A stretch of DNA of 64,000 nt, from assembly GCA_905221605.1 (NCBI GenBank), contig CAJNDS010002342.1, positions 279,001-343,000 on the forward strand, written 5' to 3'. The position numbers and the translations under genes were made by a program. Each line of letters opens with the position of its first letter. Position 1 is the stretch's first letter. Source of the DNA: Symbiodinium natans. Its lineage: Eukaryota > Sar > Dinophyceae > Suessiales > Symbiodiniaceae. A model generated the notes under the pieces. It saw only the letters and a program-made list of their open reading frames with translations. It had not been told where the DNA came from and did not search any database. Shown here piece by piece: positions 20,500 to 30,640 of this stretch.

Positions 20500-21060
20500 G
20501 GGCTTAGGGCTTAGGGCTTAGGGCTTTGGGTTTAGGAATGCACGGTAAGACTTTTGGTTGAGGGGAGTTTAAGCCGAAACATTCATCGTCTCTGAAGTTT
20601 TTGTTGGTTCTTGAGTGGTCTCGACAAGATTCAGGCTGGACGAGATTCAACCTACTATCGTATGGCACGTTGCTTCTGCGCCACTTAGAATGTCGATCGC
20701 TTGAACCACAACCCCTGGGATGACCTTACAAGACGGGGAACCCGATCCCTTACCAGGGTCGACGTGGGGCCCCTCGCTCCAATCCCCGAGCCTTGCAACC
20801 TTAATTTGCAAGCTTAGATATAAATAATAAAACAAGTGTTGATGATTCAGGGTTTGGGGCTTCCACATCGAGACTCTGCATCTCGGCTCTTTGTCAGGTG
20901 CAATGGCGCACGGCCCTTGAGCCTTGATTCTTGCATCCTACCTAAGGCCTAGGTCCAGAACCTTTCTCAAAAACACGCCGACAGAACCCCGAAATCCTAA
21001 ACCCTAACACCTCCCCCCCAAGTCTTTAGCCGCCTGAGAGCAAACACTGAGACCCCCAAG
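20500..21060. other. No secure gene
   Basis: Unique sequence with short TTTAGGG runs; no exon called. Confidence 0.35.
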
Positions 21061-21085
21061 CTCAGAGAGGGCTCTGGTGCCTGCC

Positions 21086-22448
21086 ATGGTGCCCAAGCTT
21101 CTGGGCCTCCTCGCTTTCGTGGCTCTGGGTCTCCAGGGCTGTGATGAAGGCTGCAGGCCTTCGGGTGTTGGGGGATCTGCGTGGTTCAGGGATGTATTTT
21201 AGGGCTTCAGACCTGGCATCAGGGCAGGGACGTCATTATTATTAGTAGTACTATATATATATATATAATATATATATATATGTGACATTGACCGCCAATT
21301 CTCCTGTTATGATTGCTGGTGCTTTTCGTTGCTGTGAAGCGATTATCAGTACTGTGTAGTACTCATGTTGGGGCACGAGTATATACTTGTTTTCTGTAGT
21401 AGCAATCGTCGTCGTCATTAGTAGTAGTCATCGTTGTAGCTGCTTTTGCCAAAAAAACATCGGTATTTTCGGCGCTTCCTAGCTTCGTTGCGTGCGAATG
21501 GACACTGCAAGTAACGTGCATGGTTGTTCGATGTTATTTGCAGTGTTGCGTTCACATGAAATGCTAAACATCGCTATTTACGACGCTTCGTGGCTTCGTT
21601 GCGTGCGCATGGCCAGAGCATCCATGTCCGTACAATGATAGCGTCCGTGTTACCAGAGCATTCATGTCCGCACGATGATAACGTCCGCGTTCCCAGAGTA
21701 TCCATGTGCTACTAGTGCTACTACTGCTACTACGACTGCTTCTACGACTGCCACTACCACTACCACTACCATTACCACGACCACGAACTGGCAGTGCCAA
21801 ATACCTCTCGTGCAGCAGTTGCAATGGACAAAACACTGCCCACCATCGCAGACCGGAATATGCGCAGCTGCCAGAAACCCTGCTACGCAGTAATTTCCAG
21901 CCTTCGGTGGTGCCATCTAATTCGAAACGTTATCCGCATGGAAACTGCAGAACACGTGCAAAGTGATTTGCAGGTTTGGGGAGGAGCGGATCTGCTACAG
22001 CGATGGGCGCGTTGCCGCGCAGGCTTGCATCTTGCTTCGCTTGTTCAGGGCCAACCCTAAACCCTAAACCCTAAACCCTAAACCCTAAACCCTAAACCCT
22101 AAACCCTAAACCCTAAACCCTAAACCAAGGGTTGAGGGTTTAGGGTTTCAGGTTTCGTGTTTAGGGGTAGGGGGATTCTGGGCTGCTCACTCTGAACGGC
22201 TCATGCAGTTTGCGAGCCCGAAGTCGGAAATCCCAACGCCGAAATTCCAGGCACCCCCAAGGGTTTAGGGTTTAGGGTTGAGGGTTTAGGGTTTAGGGTT
22301 TAGGGTTTAAACCCTGAATCCTCAAGCCCGACAGACCGTGGACCAGGTGGAGTGCGAGTCGCTGAGCAAGCACAACGTCACTACCATGAAAGACCCCTAC
22401 AAAAAGGGCTACAAGGCAGCCTGGAGCTTCTTGGGGTGGGGGTCTTAA
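21086..22448 (+). CDS. Small secreted protein, complete four-exon gene
   Basis: Exons 21086-21156, 21974-22049, 22209-22262 and 22335-22448 join in phase to 104 codons plus TAA. The N-terminus MVPKLLGLLAFVALGLQG is a typical signal peptide (basic residue, hydrophobic core), followed by CDEGCR. Exon 2 reads FGEERICYSDGRVAAQACIL, exon 3 FASPKSEIPTPKFQAPPR, exon 4 TVDQVECESLSKHNVTTMKD and ends WSFLGWGS. Donors are GC (GCCTTC), GC (GCCAAC) and GT (GTTTAG). Four to five cysteines would remain in the mature protein. Inferred extracellular or endomembrane; no family recognised. Exon 4 could instead be spliced at the GT at 22436. Confidence 0.6.
21249..21282. repeat. (AT)n microsatellite
   Basis: Two TA runs in the first intron of the secreted-protein gene. 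Confidence 0.9.
21706..21786 (+). repeat. CTACTA/CCACTAC repeats
   Basis: Imperfect trinucleotide and hexanucleotide repetition in the same intron. It opens low-complexity frames on both strands that I do not treat as genes. Confidence 0.8.
22053..22127 (-). repeat. CCCTAAA array in intron
   Basis: Ten units right after the GC donor of exon 2 of the secreted-protein gene. Confidence 0.95.
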
Positions 22449-22825
22449 AGCTCTTCTGGCGCCTGTAAGCACCTTAAACCCCTAAGGCCCTTGACACGCA
22501 GGGACCTGTAGCTCTTAAAGTCTTGAAGCCGTAAAAAGCAGAAGCCAAGCTGTGGGGCCTTTCTTTTTCGTGGACTGAACTTCAATCAGAGGTTCATCTC
22601 CATCCCCCGTTTATTTAGGGTTTCGGATTCAGGGTGTAGGGTTTAGGGCTTAGGGTTTAGGATACATCCTCTCAGCCCTGAAGGCCTAAAGGCCGAAACC
22701 AGAAGCGCTAATTCGGGTTTACAAAGCCCCGGAGGTAAAAAAAAAAAGCCCTAAGACCCCAAGCCCCAAAGAAGGCAACCCGATGGGCTGATGTCCCTGA
22801 CTTGTTCCCTGGCGGCCCTGGGCAG

Positions 22826-22888
22826 GACGGATTTCAGGAGGCACTCTACCACTTCCACGGGCACACGCGCACCGACCTTTTATTAGGG
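22826..22888 (+). CDS. Internal exon
   Basis: After TGGGCAG: DGFQEALYHFHGHTRTDLLL G, donor GTTTAG. It may continue the secreted-protein gene if that gene is spliced at 22436, but the phase then favours another frame. Confidence 0.45.
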
Positions 22889-23292
22889 GTTTAGGGTTTA
22901 GGGCTTAGGGTTTAGGGGGCCATTGTCGGAGGGTTTGAAGGTTTCTGACTTTGTAAGGGGGTTCGTGTTCAAGCTTCAGGAGGTTCGGAGACGTGGTTAT
23001 CACGAGTTGCAGCATCTTTTCGAGATTGAGCAGCTTTGGGAGAGGTCGGGGGAGGGGCTTATGGCGTGTAGGGTTTAAGGTTTTGGCACGTTTAGGGCCT
23101 AAGCTTCCCATGAGGGGCAGGGCCGAACCTCACGTTCCCGAGGCTTTCGTAGCTTCGCAACCGTGAACTCATTTTTTTCAAGTTCTCAAAGTTACCGATG
23201 CTTAAGAACATGTCCTGCGAGGCCCTCCCCCCGCAGAACACACACACACACAAAACACGCAAGAAGGAAAGCAAGGAACCCCTAAACCCAAG

Positions 23293-23392
23293 AAGGCAAA
23301 GTTCTCGATCCCGCCGCCAAGGTATACCTGGCTTGAGTGGCTGCGAGACCTGCTCGCCGGGGCATGGCATTGAGGGCAGATCTGTGCTGCGG
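23293..23392 (+). CDS. Two phase-linked exons with Cys-rich segment
   Basis: Exon 23293-23321 (KAKFSIPPP, donor GTATAC) and exon 23338-23392, which completes a Ser codon and reads GCETCSPGHGIEGRSVLR (donor GTTTAA). The CxxC...G pattern resembles a fragment of an EGF-like repeat, which is tentative. The intron is only 16 bases, so one of these splice sites may be wrong. Confidence 0.35.
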
Positions 23393-23640
23393 GTTTAAGT
23401 TTTGGGCTTGGGGAGGGGGGGGGGGCGATTCCAACGGAACAGCCTGTAACCCTAAAGCCCTAAACCCTAAACCCTAACCCCTAACACCTAAACCCTAAAC
23501 CCCTAAACCCAGGCCCCAAGTTTCTAATCACCCTGGCTCCCAATGCTGCTATCCATACCGCCAGCCACAGCTCCTGGGGCAAACAGCGTCAGGCCGACTC
23601 CAGAAACCCTCAAAATTCGAGGTTGTAGGCTTTGTACTGA

Positions 23641-23753
23641 CTAGGATGCCCAGTAGTACCGTTATTCCCTTTTTGGGGGGTTTAGGTTTCCTTATCAACC
23701 CCTTTAAGCAAACAAGGGCACCCTTTTTGAGCCTAGGTTACTGGGCAACCTAG
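23641..23753 (+). mobile_element. Family E-like inverted-repeat element
   Basis: CTAGGATGCCCAGTAGTACC at the left and CTAGGTTACTGGGCAACCTAG-type inverse at the right; 4-bp direct repeats CTGA flank it. Confidence 0.6.
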
Positions 23754-24039
23754 CTGAAGAGTTTATGGTCTCCCCAACCACCTCTAAGCGGCAAGCGGAA
23801 ACAGAAGCTCCTGTGAATTCGGGGCGTCTGGGTTCACGTAAGAGCTTGGAAGGCAACTGACAGGTTTAGGGTTAGGGTTTAGTGTTTTAGGAGGGTCTTT
23901 AAGCCACTGAGATCTATTCATTCCCGGCCGGCGTCCCCCCGCCCCCCACACACCAAGCAGAAATCGAAATCGATATTCAAAGGGGCCATGCCCATGCTTA
24001 GTAGTCACTGCATCATATCAAATAGTGTCATATCAAATT

Positions 24040-24059
24040 ACATATATATATATACATTA

Positions 24060-24102
<43 letters not shown>

Positions 24103-24152
24103 GTCACATTATGTGTATGTATATATATGTATATATATATATATATACATAC
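24040..24152. repeat. (AT)n microsatellite
   Basis: Long TA tracts interrupted by TGTGGTCACATTATG. Confidence 0.9.
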
Positions 24153-24284
24153 ATCTGCGTGTTTTTTTGCTTATGGACCGGGATCGGTTGAGGGCTTTGC
24201 AGGCAGGGTTACAAAGGGTGGCCAGGCTGGTCGATTTCGTAGCCATCATCGCGGCGGTGCTCCTGCCCTGGCCTCGGGCCTTAA

Positions 24285-24388
24285 CCCTGAACCCTAAACC
24301 CTAAACCCTAAACCCTAAACCCTAAACCCTAAACCCTAAACCCTAAACCCTAAACCCTAAACCCTAAACCCTAAACCCTAAACCCTGC
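24285..24388 (-). repeat. CCCTAAA array
   Basis: About fourteen units. Confidence 0.95.
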
Positions 24389-24594
24389 CCTTGCCTTGCC
24401 CTTAACCCTCCAAAGCCCCCAATCCCGCGTCGCATGGCAGAGTTGACGGCATCTCTCCAACTCCGAAGGCACAAGTTTACTGCGGACCCTGAACCCAGGC
24501 AACATGCTCGTCTGCTAGTCTGCCCCCGGTCCCAGGGCCCAAAGCGCAAGAAAGTTGGAACCCTAACCTGACTTTGCGAACTACCGACCCAAAC

Positions 24595-24670
24595 GCTCCT
24601 ATGTAGTACCTTTTTGGGTAGTATACTAGAATCCCCTATAACTAACCCAAAAAGGAACTACGTTGGAGCC
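24595..24670 (+). mobile_element. Family D inverted-repeat element
   Basis: GCTCCTATGTAGTACCTTTT ... AAAAGGAACTACGTTGGAGC, near-perfect terminal inverted repeats around TAGAATCCCCTATA. A second copy in opposite orientation is at 63685. Confidence 0.8.
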
Positions 24671-24721
24671 TTTGAGTAAACACTGAGTCTGAAGAGCATT
24701 CGTTTCTTCCGCCTCTGAAAG

Positions 24722-24908
24722 GACGGGCTTCTCGGTGGGCTACTTCAAGACGCGGCAAGAGAAGCCCGAGACCGCCGCACGGGTTTGGACCTAGGTGTTT
24801 AGGGTTTAGGGTTTAGGGTTTAGGGCCCTTCCGGGAATCCAGGAACGTGCTTCTTTTTCAGCGGGATCTTGCAGTAAGATGCTCCCTCAGAACTTGGCGG
24901 CATGGAAA
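24722..24908 (+). CDS. Two exons, frame of the first ambiguous
   Basis: Exon 24722-24782 (after TCTGAAAG; most natural frame TGFSVGYFKTRQEKPETAAR, donor GTTTGG) and exon 24875-24908 (after TTGCAG; KMLPQNLAAWK, GC donor). The two natural frames do not join in phase, so an exon may be missing or the first frame differs. Confidence 0.4.
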
Positions 24909-25020
24909 GCAAGGATCTCATTCTCTCATCTTTTGTGTGTCTTGTCCTGAAAGCAGTATTCCACTATTTGCTTAAGAACCCTCAAAACAAAAGTCCCCAT
25001 CTTGCACTTATAAGGAAGAA

Positions 25021-25046
25021 TATATATATATATATACATATATATG

Positions 25047-25096
<50 letters not shown>

Positions 25097-25112
25097 TTGG
25101 GGGGGGGGGGGG
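25021..25112 (+). repeat. (AT)n then T-run/G-run
   Basis: TA repeats, then about 20 T, then about 15 G, followed by TCCTT. The same T-run/G-run/TCCTT motif is at 3442 and 28118. Confidence 0.9.
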
Positions 25113-25129
25113 TCCTTGTATTACAAGTG

Positions 25130-25250
25130 GGTTCACGGCGCAGCTGCGGCGCCGGAGAGTTGTTCCTCTTTCGGGTGCTCAGCTCCGCACCATGCGGTGA
25201 AACTTCCCAGGGCCTGCTTCAACGTGTCCTGGGCAGTCACTGTTTGAGCA
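25130..25250 (+). CDS. Possible exon with two open frames
   Basis: After TTACAAG one frame reads WVHGAAAAPESCSSFGCSAP to a stop at about 25247; a second frame is open too. Weak. Confidence 0.25.
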
Positions 25251-25317
25251 CATAGTAGCTTGGGGGACTTAGCAGAACATTCAGAACCTGCACCCTAAAC
25301 CCTAAGCCCTAAACTCC

Positions 25318-25409
25318 AAAACCCTAAACCCTAAACCCTAAACCCTAAAACCCTAAGCCCTAAACCCTAAACCCTAAACCCTAAACCCTAAACCCTAAAC
25401 CCTAAGCAT
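25318..25409 (-). repeat. CCCTAAA array
   Basis: About twelve units. Confidence 0.95.
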
Positions 25410-25414
25410 TGCAG

Positions 25415-25524
25415 AGGCCCCTTCAGACTTCATCCCCCTGCCCCGCGGGCAGTGTGACACCCTGCGGAGGACGCACGCCGCGCCCTCCGCCGGTGGGAAG
25501 GCGGCCATGCGAAGGCCATTTTAG
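25415..25524 (+). CDS. Exon ending at a stop or at a TTTAGGG array
   Basis: After ATTGCAG: APSDFIPLPRGQCDTLRRTH and on to GGKAAMRRPF, TAG at 25522-25524. The TAG is created by the start of a TTTAGGG-like array, so a splice just before it is possible. Confidence 0.45.
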
Positions 25525-25765
25525 GGTTGAGGGTTTAGGGTTTAGGGTTTAGGGTTTAGGGTTTAGGGTTTAGGGTTTCAGGGTTGTTTTAGGAAGGTTT
25601 AGGGTTCTACGCTGCCCCCAAGACCGCCATCCCCCACTTACGATTCTAAGGGTCTTGAGGTCTCTTCGCTTCATATTGCTTATGAAGATCCGGACAATGC
25701 TAAACCCTACAGCACAAGCGCTGCTAGCCGTGAGCCTCAGGAGCATGACGATGATCGGTTTGCAG

Positions 25766-26159
25766 AAGATGGGGGTTCTGAAAGGGGAAGACTTCCACCG
25801 CCAGTTGGCGGAGGCACACGAGCATGAGAAGGACCGCCTCCGGGCCGAACAGGCACATGCTTACGTTCCGATTACGGCCTTTAGTTCAGGACAATTCTGG
25901 TGGCTAGTTTCCCCCACCTTACTGACCACGTATGGAAGCCCTTTACAAAGTACCAAAAAACCCTCAACACGCCGCCCCAACAGCCAAGTAGCAGTTCCGG
26001 TTTTTTGACCAAGAGCAGCAACCTTGAGCCCGCTAAACCCTAAACCCTAAACCCCAAACCCTCAATCCTAAACCCTAAACCCCAAACCTAAACCCTAAAC
26101 TCGTAAACCCCTTGGCGCAGGAGCGGCACAAACCACTTCTGTCAGCTCTGGCCTCATGA
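25766..26159 (+). CDS. Last two exons of a helical, charged protein
   Basis: Exon 25766-25852 (KMGVLKGEDFHRQLAEAHEH and EKDRLRAEQ) ends in phase 0 at a GC donor. Exon 26121-26159 reads ERHKPLLSALAS and a TGA. The join RAEQ-ERHK continues one charged helix, which supports the model. No family recognised. Confidence 0.6.
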
Positions 26160-26451
26160 CGCCAGAGAGCGACCCCGGAGACAGAGCCAAAAAGAAGGGG
26201 AGGGAGAAAGGGTTTAGGGTTTGGGGTTTGAGGGTTTAGGGTTTGAGGGTTTAGGGTTTTGAGGGTTTAGGGTTCATGAGGTGTAGGGTTTATGGGTTCA
26301 GGGTTTGGAGTGTTTGGAGTGTTTGGAGTGTTTGGTGTTTGGGGTTTGGAGTATGGGTTTAGGAGTTTGGCCCAAAACACCAAATCCCGTAAACCTATAC
26401 TGTACCCCTAAAGTCCCCCAAAACCCCCTGTACAGTGCCCTGCCCGCTAGA

Positions 26452-26545
26452 ACCCTGGAACCCTGGAACCCTGGAACCCTGGAACCCTAGAACCCTCGAA
26501 CCCTCGAACCCTCGAACCCTAGAACCCTAGAACCCTACACCCTAA
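26452..26545 (-). repeat. CCCTGGAA/CCCTCGAA/CCCTAGAA octamers
   Basis: About twelve 8-base units in three successive homogeneous sub-blocks, derivatives of the telomere-type unit. Confidence 0.9.
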
Positions 26546-26606
26546 ACCCTACAAACAGCAAACCCTAAAGAACCCCCCCCGCCCGCCCCCCAATGAGACC
26601 CCGAAG

Positions 26607-26655
26607 CCGACATGGGCCAGGGTACCCAGCTGCCACCACTGCCCAGGAGGCTGGG
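26607..26655 (+). CDS. Short internal exon
   Basis: After CCGAAG: DMGQGTQLPPLPRRL, donor GTTTAGGG. Confidence 0.35.
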
Positions 26656-26748
26656 GTTTAGGGTTTAGGGTTTAGGGTTTAGGGTTTAGGGTTTAGGGTT
26701 TAGGTTTAGGGTTTAGGGTTTAGGGTTTAGGGTTTAGGGTTTAGGGCT
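26656..26748 (+). repeat. TTTAGGG array
   Basis: About thirteen units. Confidence 0.95.
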
Positions 26749-26847
26749 TCAACCCTATGAACCCCATTATCAACCCCATTCTGATCCCTGTTACGAGCCC
26801 GACATACTCGATGAACCCTCGAAAGCCTATAACTGGCTGGTTCTTGG

Positions 26848-26973
26848 TAGGGAATGAGGGAATGATAGCTTAGGAGGGAATGAGTGAATGAGGGCCCTAC
26901 ATAAACCCTTTAAGGGATTACATAGGGTACCTCATTCCCTCACCCCCTACATATAGGGTACCTCATTCCCTCC
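26848..26973 (+). mobile_element. Inverted-repeat element with GGGAATGAGG ends
   Basis: TAGGGAATGAGGGAATGA at the left; CCTCATTCCCTC occurs twice at the right. Not matched to families A-G. Confidence 0.5.
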
Positions 26974-27374
26974 ATACACCCCATCAACCCCACGAACCCA
27001 TGTGAATCCTAGCAGCTCAAAACTCAATAACCCTGACTCTTGTGTGGTTCAGGTTGGGTTTAGGGTTTAGGGTTTAGGGTTTAGCGTTTAGGGCTTAGGG
27101 CTTAGGGTTCAGGGTTCAGGGTTCAGGGTTTAGGGTTTTAGCCACGCGGCCCCTAAGCCCTACCCCCCCCCCCCCCCCCCCTGTGACTCCAAGGGCCAGC
27201 CCTGACAAGCTCGTATACAAAACCCAAACACGTGCGCGGACCATATTTTGATCCTGGCCATGCTTTCAGCTACGGGTAATTACTGCTGCTACTAGCTACT
27301 TTTGCTACTGCAACTACTTCTTGACTGCGTGTTTTTTGCTGCGGCTTTCGAACTACACAGTATGTATTTCCAAG

Positions 27375-27446
27375 GCCTAACGGCACGTCTCGGTTGCTCC
27401 AGCGATCCTTCTTCGAGCGGCTGCTGTCAGGGCAGGTGCTACCAGG
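27375..27446 (+). CDS. Internal exon
   Basis: After TTCCAAG: PNGTSRLLQRSFFERLLSGQ and VLP, donor GTTTAG. Confidence 0.45.
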
Positions 27447-27938
27447 GTTTAGGACTTAGGGTTCAAGGCTGCTTTTGTCCTGTCAGGTTGATGGGCTGAA
27501 ACCCTTGTGCAAGCCCTCCCTCCCTCTTAGAAGGTGGGAGAAGGAGGTGATGGAGGAGGGTTTGCAGGGTTAAGGGTTCAAGCCCCAAGTCCCAAAGCTT
27601 GAGAGCCACATTCCTCGGACACCTCCATCTAGTCTGTCTAGCGTTGAGGGAGACCCAACTTAAATCAGAAGCCCAAGTAGCTGGACACGGCATCTCCGGT
27701 TAAGGGCTTAGGGTGTGAGGGTCGGGTGACAGGTTAGGAGCCGTCCCAATAGATCTGACACCATGCCTCCAAAATCCTGAAGCAACCCTCCCTGTGGCCT
27801 CCCCCGAACCCTAAACACCCTAAACACCCCTAACTCTACACCCTTTAAGCCGGGTTTAGGGTTTAGGGTTTAGGGCTTAGGGCTTAGGGTTTAGGGTTTA
27901 GGGTTTAGGGTTTAGGCACCGCACCCTACTCTCTGGAG

Positions 27939-28775
27939 CCCGGAACCAGATCGAGCTGCAAAGCAGCCTGCCTTCGGACGTCTCCTCGGCACAGACCGAC
28001 ATCAAGTCGGGAAGCCCAAGAGTCAAGATTTCAACAAGCTGGTACCTCCTTCGACTAACAATGATTATTCACTGTCATAGCTACTTTTCATTTTGTTATT
28101 CATGGATTGTTAATGTGACTATATATATATATATATAAACCTATATATATATATATATTTTTTTTTTTCTTTTGTGAGGGGGGGGGGTCCTTATCAAGGG
28201 ATTTTGGGTAGAGGCATAGGAGGGGTGCCTTTGTGTGGGAGCTAATATCTTCTCCAAAGAGCCCGTGAATGACGCAGGTCTGTGGCTTGGAGGGTTTAGG
28301 GTTTAGGGTTTAGGGTTTGGGGTTTAGGGTTTGGGGTTTAGGGTTTGGGGTTTAGAGGGACCCTGGGTGCGTACTGCGTACAGTTCCTGGGTTCCGTCTC
28401 TGGTTCCCAGGAATTCATTTGCTCAGGTTTAGGGTTTAGGAGTTAGTCAGGGTTTAGGGGGAGTTTAGTGTTTAGGGTTTTGGGTTTAGGGTTTAGGGTT
28501 TAGGGTGAGGTCTAGGGTTTAGGATTTGGGGTTGAGGGTAAGGGTAAAGTAAAGGGTAAAGGGTCAAGGGTCAAGGGTCAAGGGTCAAGAGCTCTTCTAC
28601 GCCATTGGTACTGCTGCTTGGACCATCGTGCTTTCAAGTTCTAGATGGCCTCTGAGAAGACTTTGCATTCTGGGTCTCGGGGTTTCGGGTTCGGGGGAAC
28701 TTGGACTACCTGCAGACGTGCAGCCCAACATAGTTCGCTTGAAGGGAGAAGCTACAGCTACCTCCCTGAACCTCA
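27939..28775 (+). CDS. Four phase-consistent exons
   Basis: Exons 27939-28041 (RNQIELQSSLPSDVSSAQTD..., donor GTACCT), 28278-28293 (SVAWR), 28411-28426 (EFICS) and 28716-28775 (VQPNIVRLKGEATATSLNL, donor GTAAAC). Every junction carries phase. Two exons are only 16 bases long, so the chain is provisional. Confidence 0.4.
28118..28188 (+). repeat. (AT)n then T-run/G-run
   Basis: TA repeats, T-rich run, G run, then TCCTT: same order as at 25021. Confidence 0.85.
28547..28590 (+). repeat. GGGTAAA/GGGTCAA block
   Basis: Two or three GGGTAAA units, then about four GGGTCAA units. Confidence 0.85.
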
Positions 28776-28797
28776 GTAAACCCCCCAACACCTACTG

Positions 28798-28894
28798 TAG
28801 GGGTCGGAAGAGTTGCGAAGAGTATCCCCTTAGGGTCCCTCTCTCATTCTCCTATAATAGCCCCCAAAACCTTATTCTAACCATTAAGGCTCCT
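28798..28894 (+). mobile_element. Family B inverted-repeat element
   Basis: TAGGGGTCGGAAGAGTTGCG ... TTCTAACCATTAAGGCTCCT, diverged; interior TATCCCCTTAGGGTCCCT. Confidence 0.65.
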
Positions 28895-28939
28895 GCAGTA
28901 AACCCTGAAACCCCCCGAAGAAAGCCTAAACACCGGTAG

Positions 28940-28997
28940 GCACCTCGATCTTGAGCATCTGCTGGTCCTACGCGACGGCTGGGGCCTTCAGTTTCAG
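28940..28997 (+). CDS. Internal exon with GC donor
   Basis: After CGGTAG. One frame reads HLDLEHLLVLRDGWGLQFQ; the frame in phase with the exon ending at 28775 reads TSILSICWSYATAGAFSF. Donor GCTTTAG. Confidence 0.4.
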
Positions 28998-29088
28998 GCT
29001 TTAGGGCTCAGAGGCTTTAGAGGTCTTACTGTTTAGGAAAAGGATTTATGTGCCCTAAACCCTAAACCAGGTTTCCGAGGGTTCACAG

Positions 29089-29151
29089 ATTGCCCCCACG
29101 AAAGCTCTTTCAAACAGTGCGACACAGCAACAGAGGTTCAAGGCGTCAGGG
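29089..29151 (+). CDS. Internal exon with GC donor
   Basis: After TTCACAG: IAPTKALSNSATQQQRFKAS G in one frame, a basic frame in another. Donor GCTTAAACCC. Confidence 0.4.
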
Positions 29152-29284
29152 GCTTAAACCCTAAACCCCAAAAACCCTAAAACCCTTAAGATTGTGGAGG
29201 TTTCTGCGGTTTTGGGCAGGGCTTGGGGCTTCAGGATTTTAGGGATGTTGCAAGGCGATCGCGGCCCAATCACGAGTGGTGCAG

Positions 29285-29371
29285 AGCAGACCTGACAAGT
29301 GCAACATGTCAGTTTGCTTGCTTACGATCGATGAGCTCAAGAGCGGAGATGCCACAATGGGCACCTCCTGA
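29285..29371 (+). CDS. Candidate terminal exon
   Basis: After GTGCAG: SRPDKCNMSVCLLTIDELKS and GDATMGTS, TGA at 29369-29371. An overlapping frame continues to 29498 (WVAVARQISVCPVEGGG...), so either frame could be used. Confidence 0.35.
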   Translation, partial: SRPDKCNMSVCLLTIDELKSGDATMGTS

Positions 29372-29682
29372 GTCGTTCTGGGTCGCGGTGGCCAGGCAGA
29401 TCTCGGTGTGCCCCGTGGAGGGTGGTGGAAAAGTGCATGGGCTCGATGATGGTGACAATGCTGGCATGGGCACATTGGTTCCCATTGAGCCCCATTGAAT
29501 AGTAGGCGGAGTTCAAAAACAGAGCGGGTTTGCACGGTTGAGATGCAGGTTTTGAACCCCTTTGCTGAAAAGTTCGTGGGTCCTGAGCCGAGTTAGTATC
29601 CCCCCCGGGCTGCATTTCCCCTTGTTTAGGGACCCTTGCAATCCCCTCTAAAGTGGTCTCCCCTTTATGTTCCGGGAACCCA

Positions 29683-29850
29683 GTCTAAACCCTAAACCCT
29701 AGACCCTAAACCCTAAACCCTAAACCCTGAACCCTGAACCCTGAACCCTAAACCCTAAACCCTAAAACCCTAAAACCCTAAAACCCTGAAACCCTAAAAC
29801 CCTAAACCCTAAAACCCAAAACCCAAACCCTAAACCCTAAACCCTACGTC
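29683..29850 (-). repeat. CCCTAAA, CCCTGAA and CCCTAAAA array
   Basis: Mixed seven- and eight-base units in sub-blocks. Confidence 0.9.
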
Positions 29851-29860
29851 CTGAACCGAG

Positions 29861-30551
29861 ACTGCTCGGACTTCAACACCGACTCGAAGAGCTACGAGGC
29901 ACCGCGATCTCACTGCCGTTGGTTTAGGGTTTGGGGTTTAGGGTTTAGGGTGTAGGGTGAAGGGTTTAGGGTTTAGGGTTTAGGGTCCAGACCTGACTGA
30001 CCCTAAACCTGCTAAAGTGCTGCCTTCATAGGTCCAGTTCGTGCTCAAGCGGCCCTGAACAGGTGCACCAAGCCTTTCAGGAGCAGTCCAAAGCTCAGCT
30101 GGGCATTCTAGGACCTAGGAGAGGAGGTTTAGGGTTTAGGGCTAGGGTTTGGGGCCTAGGGTTTAGGGTTCAGTCTGGGGTCTCAGCGCTAGGTGAATTC
30201 ATAGCACGCACTGGGAGGAGCCCAAGCATTCGCAACCTAGCGCCCACGAACGTCCAAATCCTTTACTTGGTAGCCCAGTGGTACCCTTTATAGTATTGGG
30301 GTCGGAATAGTTACTAAAAGTATTCCCTTGTGGTCCCTTTGAAGATTATACTCTCATAGCTATTCTAATTATTCAGGCCCCTATATTTCCCGTTTTGGGT
30401 TCTGGGTTCCCTTATAAAGTATAGAGGGTGCCCTTATGATGATGTGGTTCCTGGGCTACCAACTTTACCTAGAGGGAGCTAAGCAAACCGTCCCCGATCT
30501 TCCGCTGCTTCCTTGCCTGCTCCCCAAGGCTTGTCAGAGGAACTCGCTAGG
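29861..30551 (+). CDS. Six-exon phase-consistent gene segment
   Basis: Exons 29861-29921 (CSDFNTDSKSYEAPRSHCR), 30032-30062 (SSSCSSGPEQ), 30081-30126 (EQSKAQLGILGPRRG), 30193-30269 (EFIARTGRSPSIRNLAPTNV...), and 30473-30551 (GAKQTVPDLPLLPCLLPKAC...). The chain may also use short upstream sequence. All junction phases agree. The intron 30082-side spacing is short (18 bases between 30062 and 30081), so those two may be one exon region. The last intron is a family E element with family B inside. No family recognised. Confidence 0.5.
30267..30462 (+). mobile_element. Family E element, host for a nested family B
   Basis: TTGGTAGCCCAGTGGTACCC ... TTCCTGGGCTACCAA, with 6-bp direct repeats CTTTAC at 30261-30266 and 30463-30468. 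Removing element plus one repeat restores an open frame (LYLEGAKQ). Confidence 0.8.
30291..30385 (+). mobile_element. Family B element nested in family E
   Basis: TAGTATTGGGGTCGGAATAG ... CTAATTATTCAGGCCCCTATA lies wholly inside the family E copy, so B inserted after E. Confidence 0.75.
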
Positions 30552-30640
30552 GTTTAGGGTTTAGGGTTTAGGGTTTAGGGTTTAGGCTTTAGGCTTTAGG
30601 CTTTAGGGTTTAGGGTTTAGGGTTTAGGGTTTAGGGTCTC
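30549..30640 (+). repeat. TTTAGGG array with TTTAGGC units
   Basis: About thirteen units, three of them TTTAGGC. Confidence 0.95.

Noticed and set aside
21564-21966. Several overlapping frames on both strands
   Set aside because: Driven by the CTA/CCA repeats in an intron of the secreted-protein gene.
26121-26211. Alternative exon frame AAQTTSVSSGLMTPESDPGD
   Set aside because: The frame ERHKPLLSALAS joins the previous exon in phase and ends at a stop, so it is preferred.
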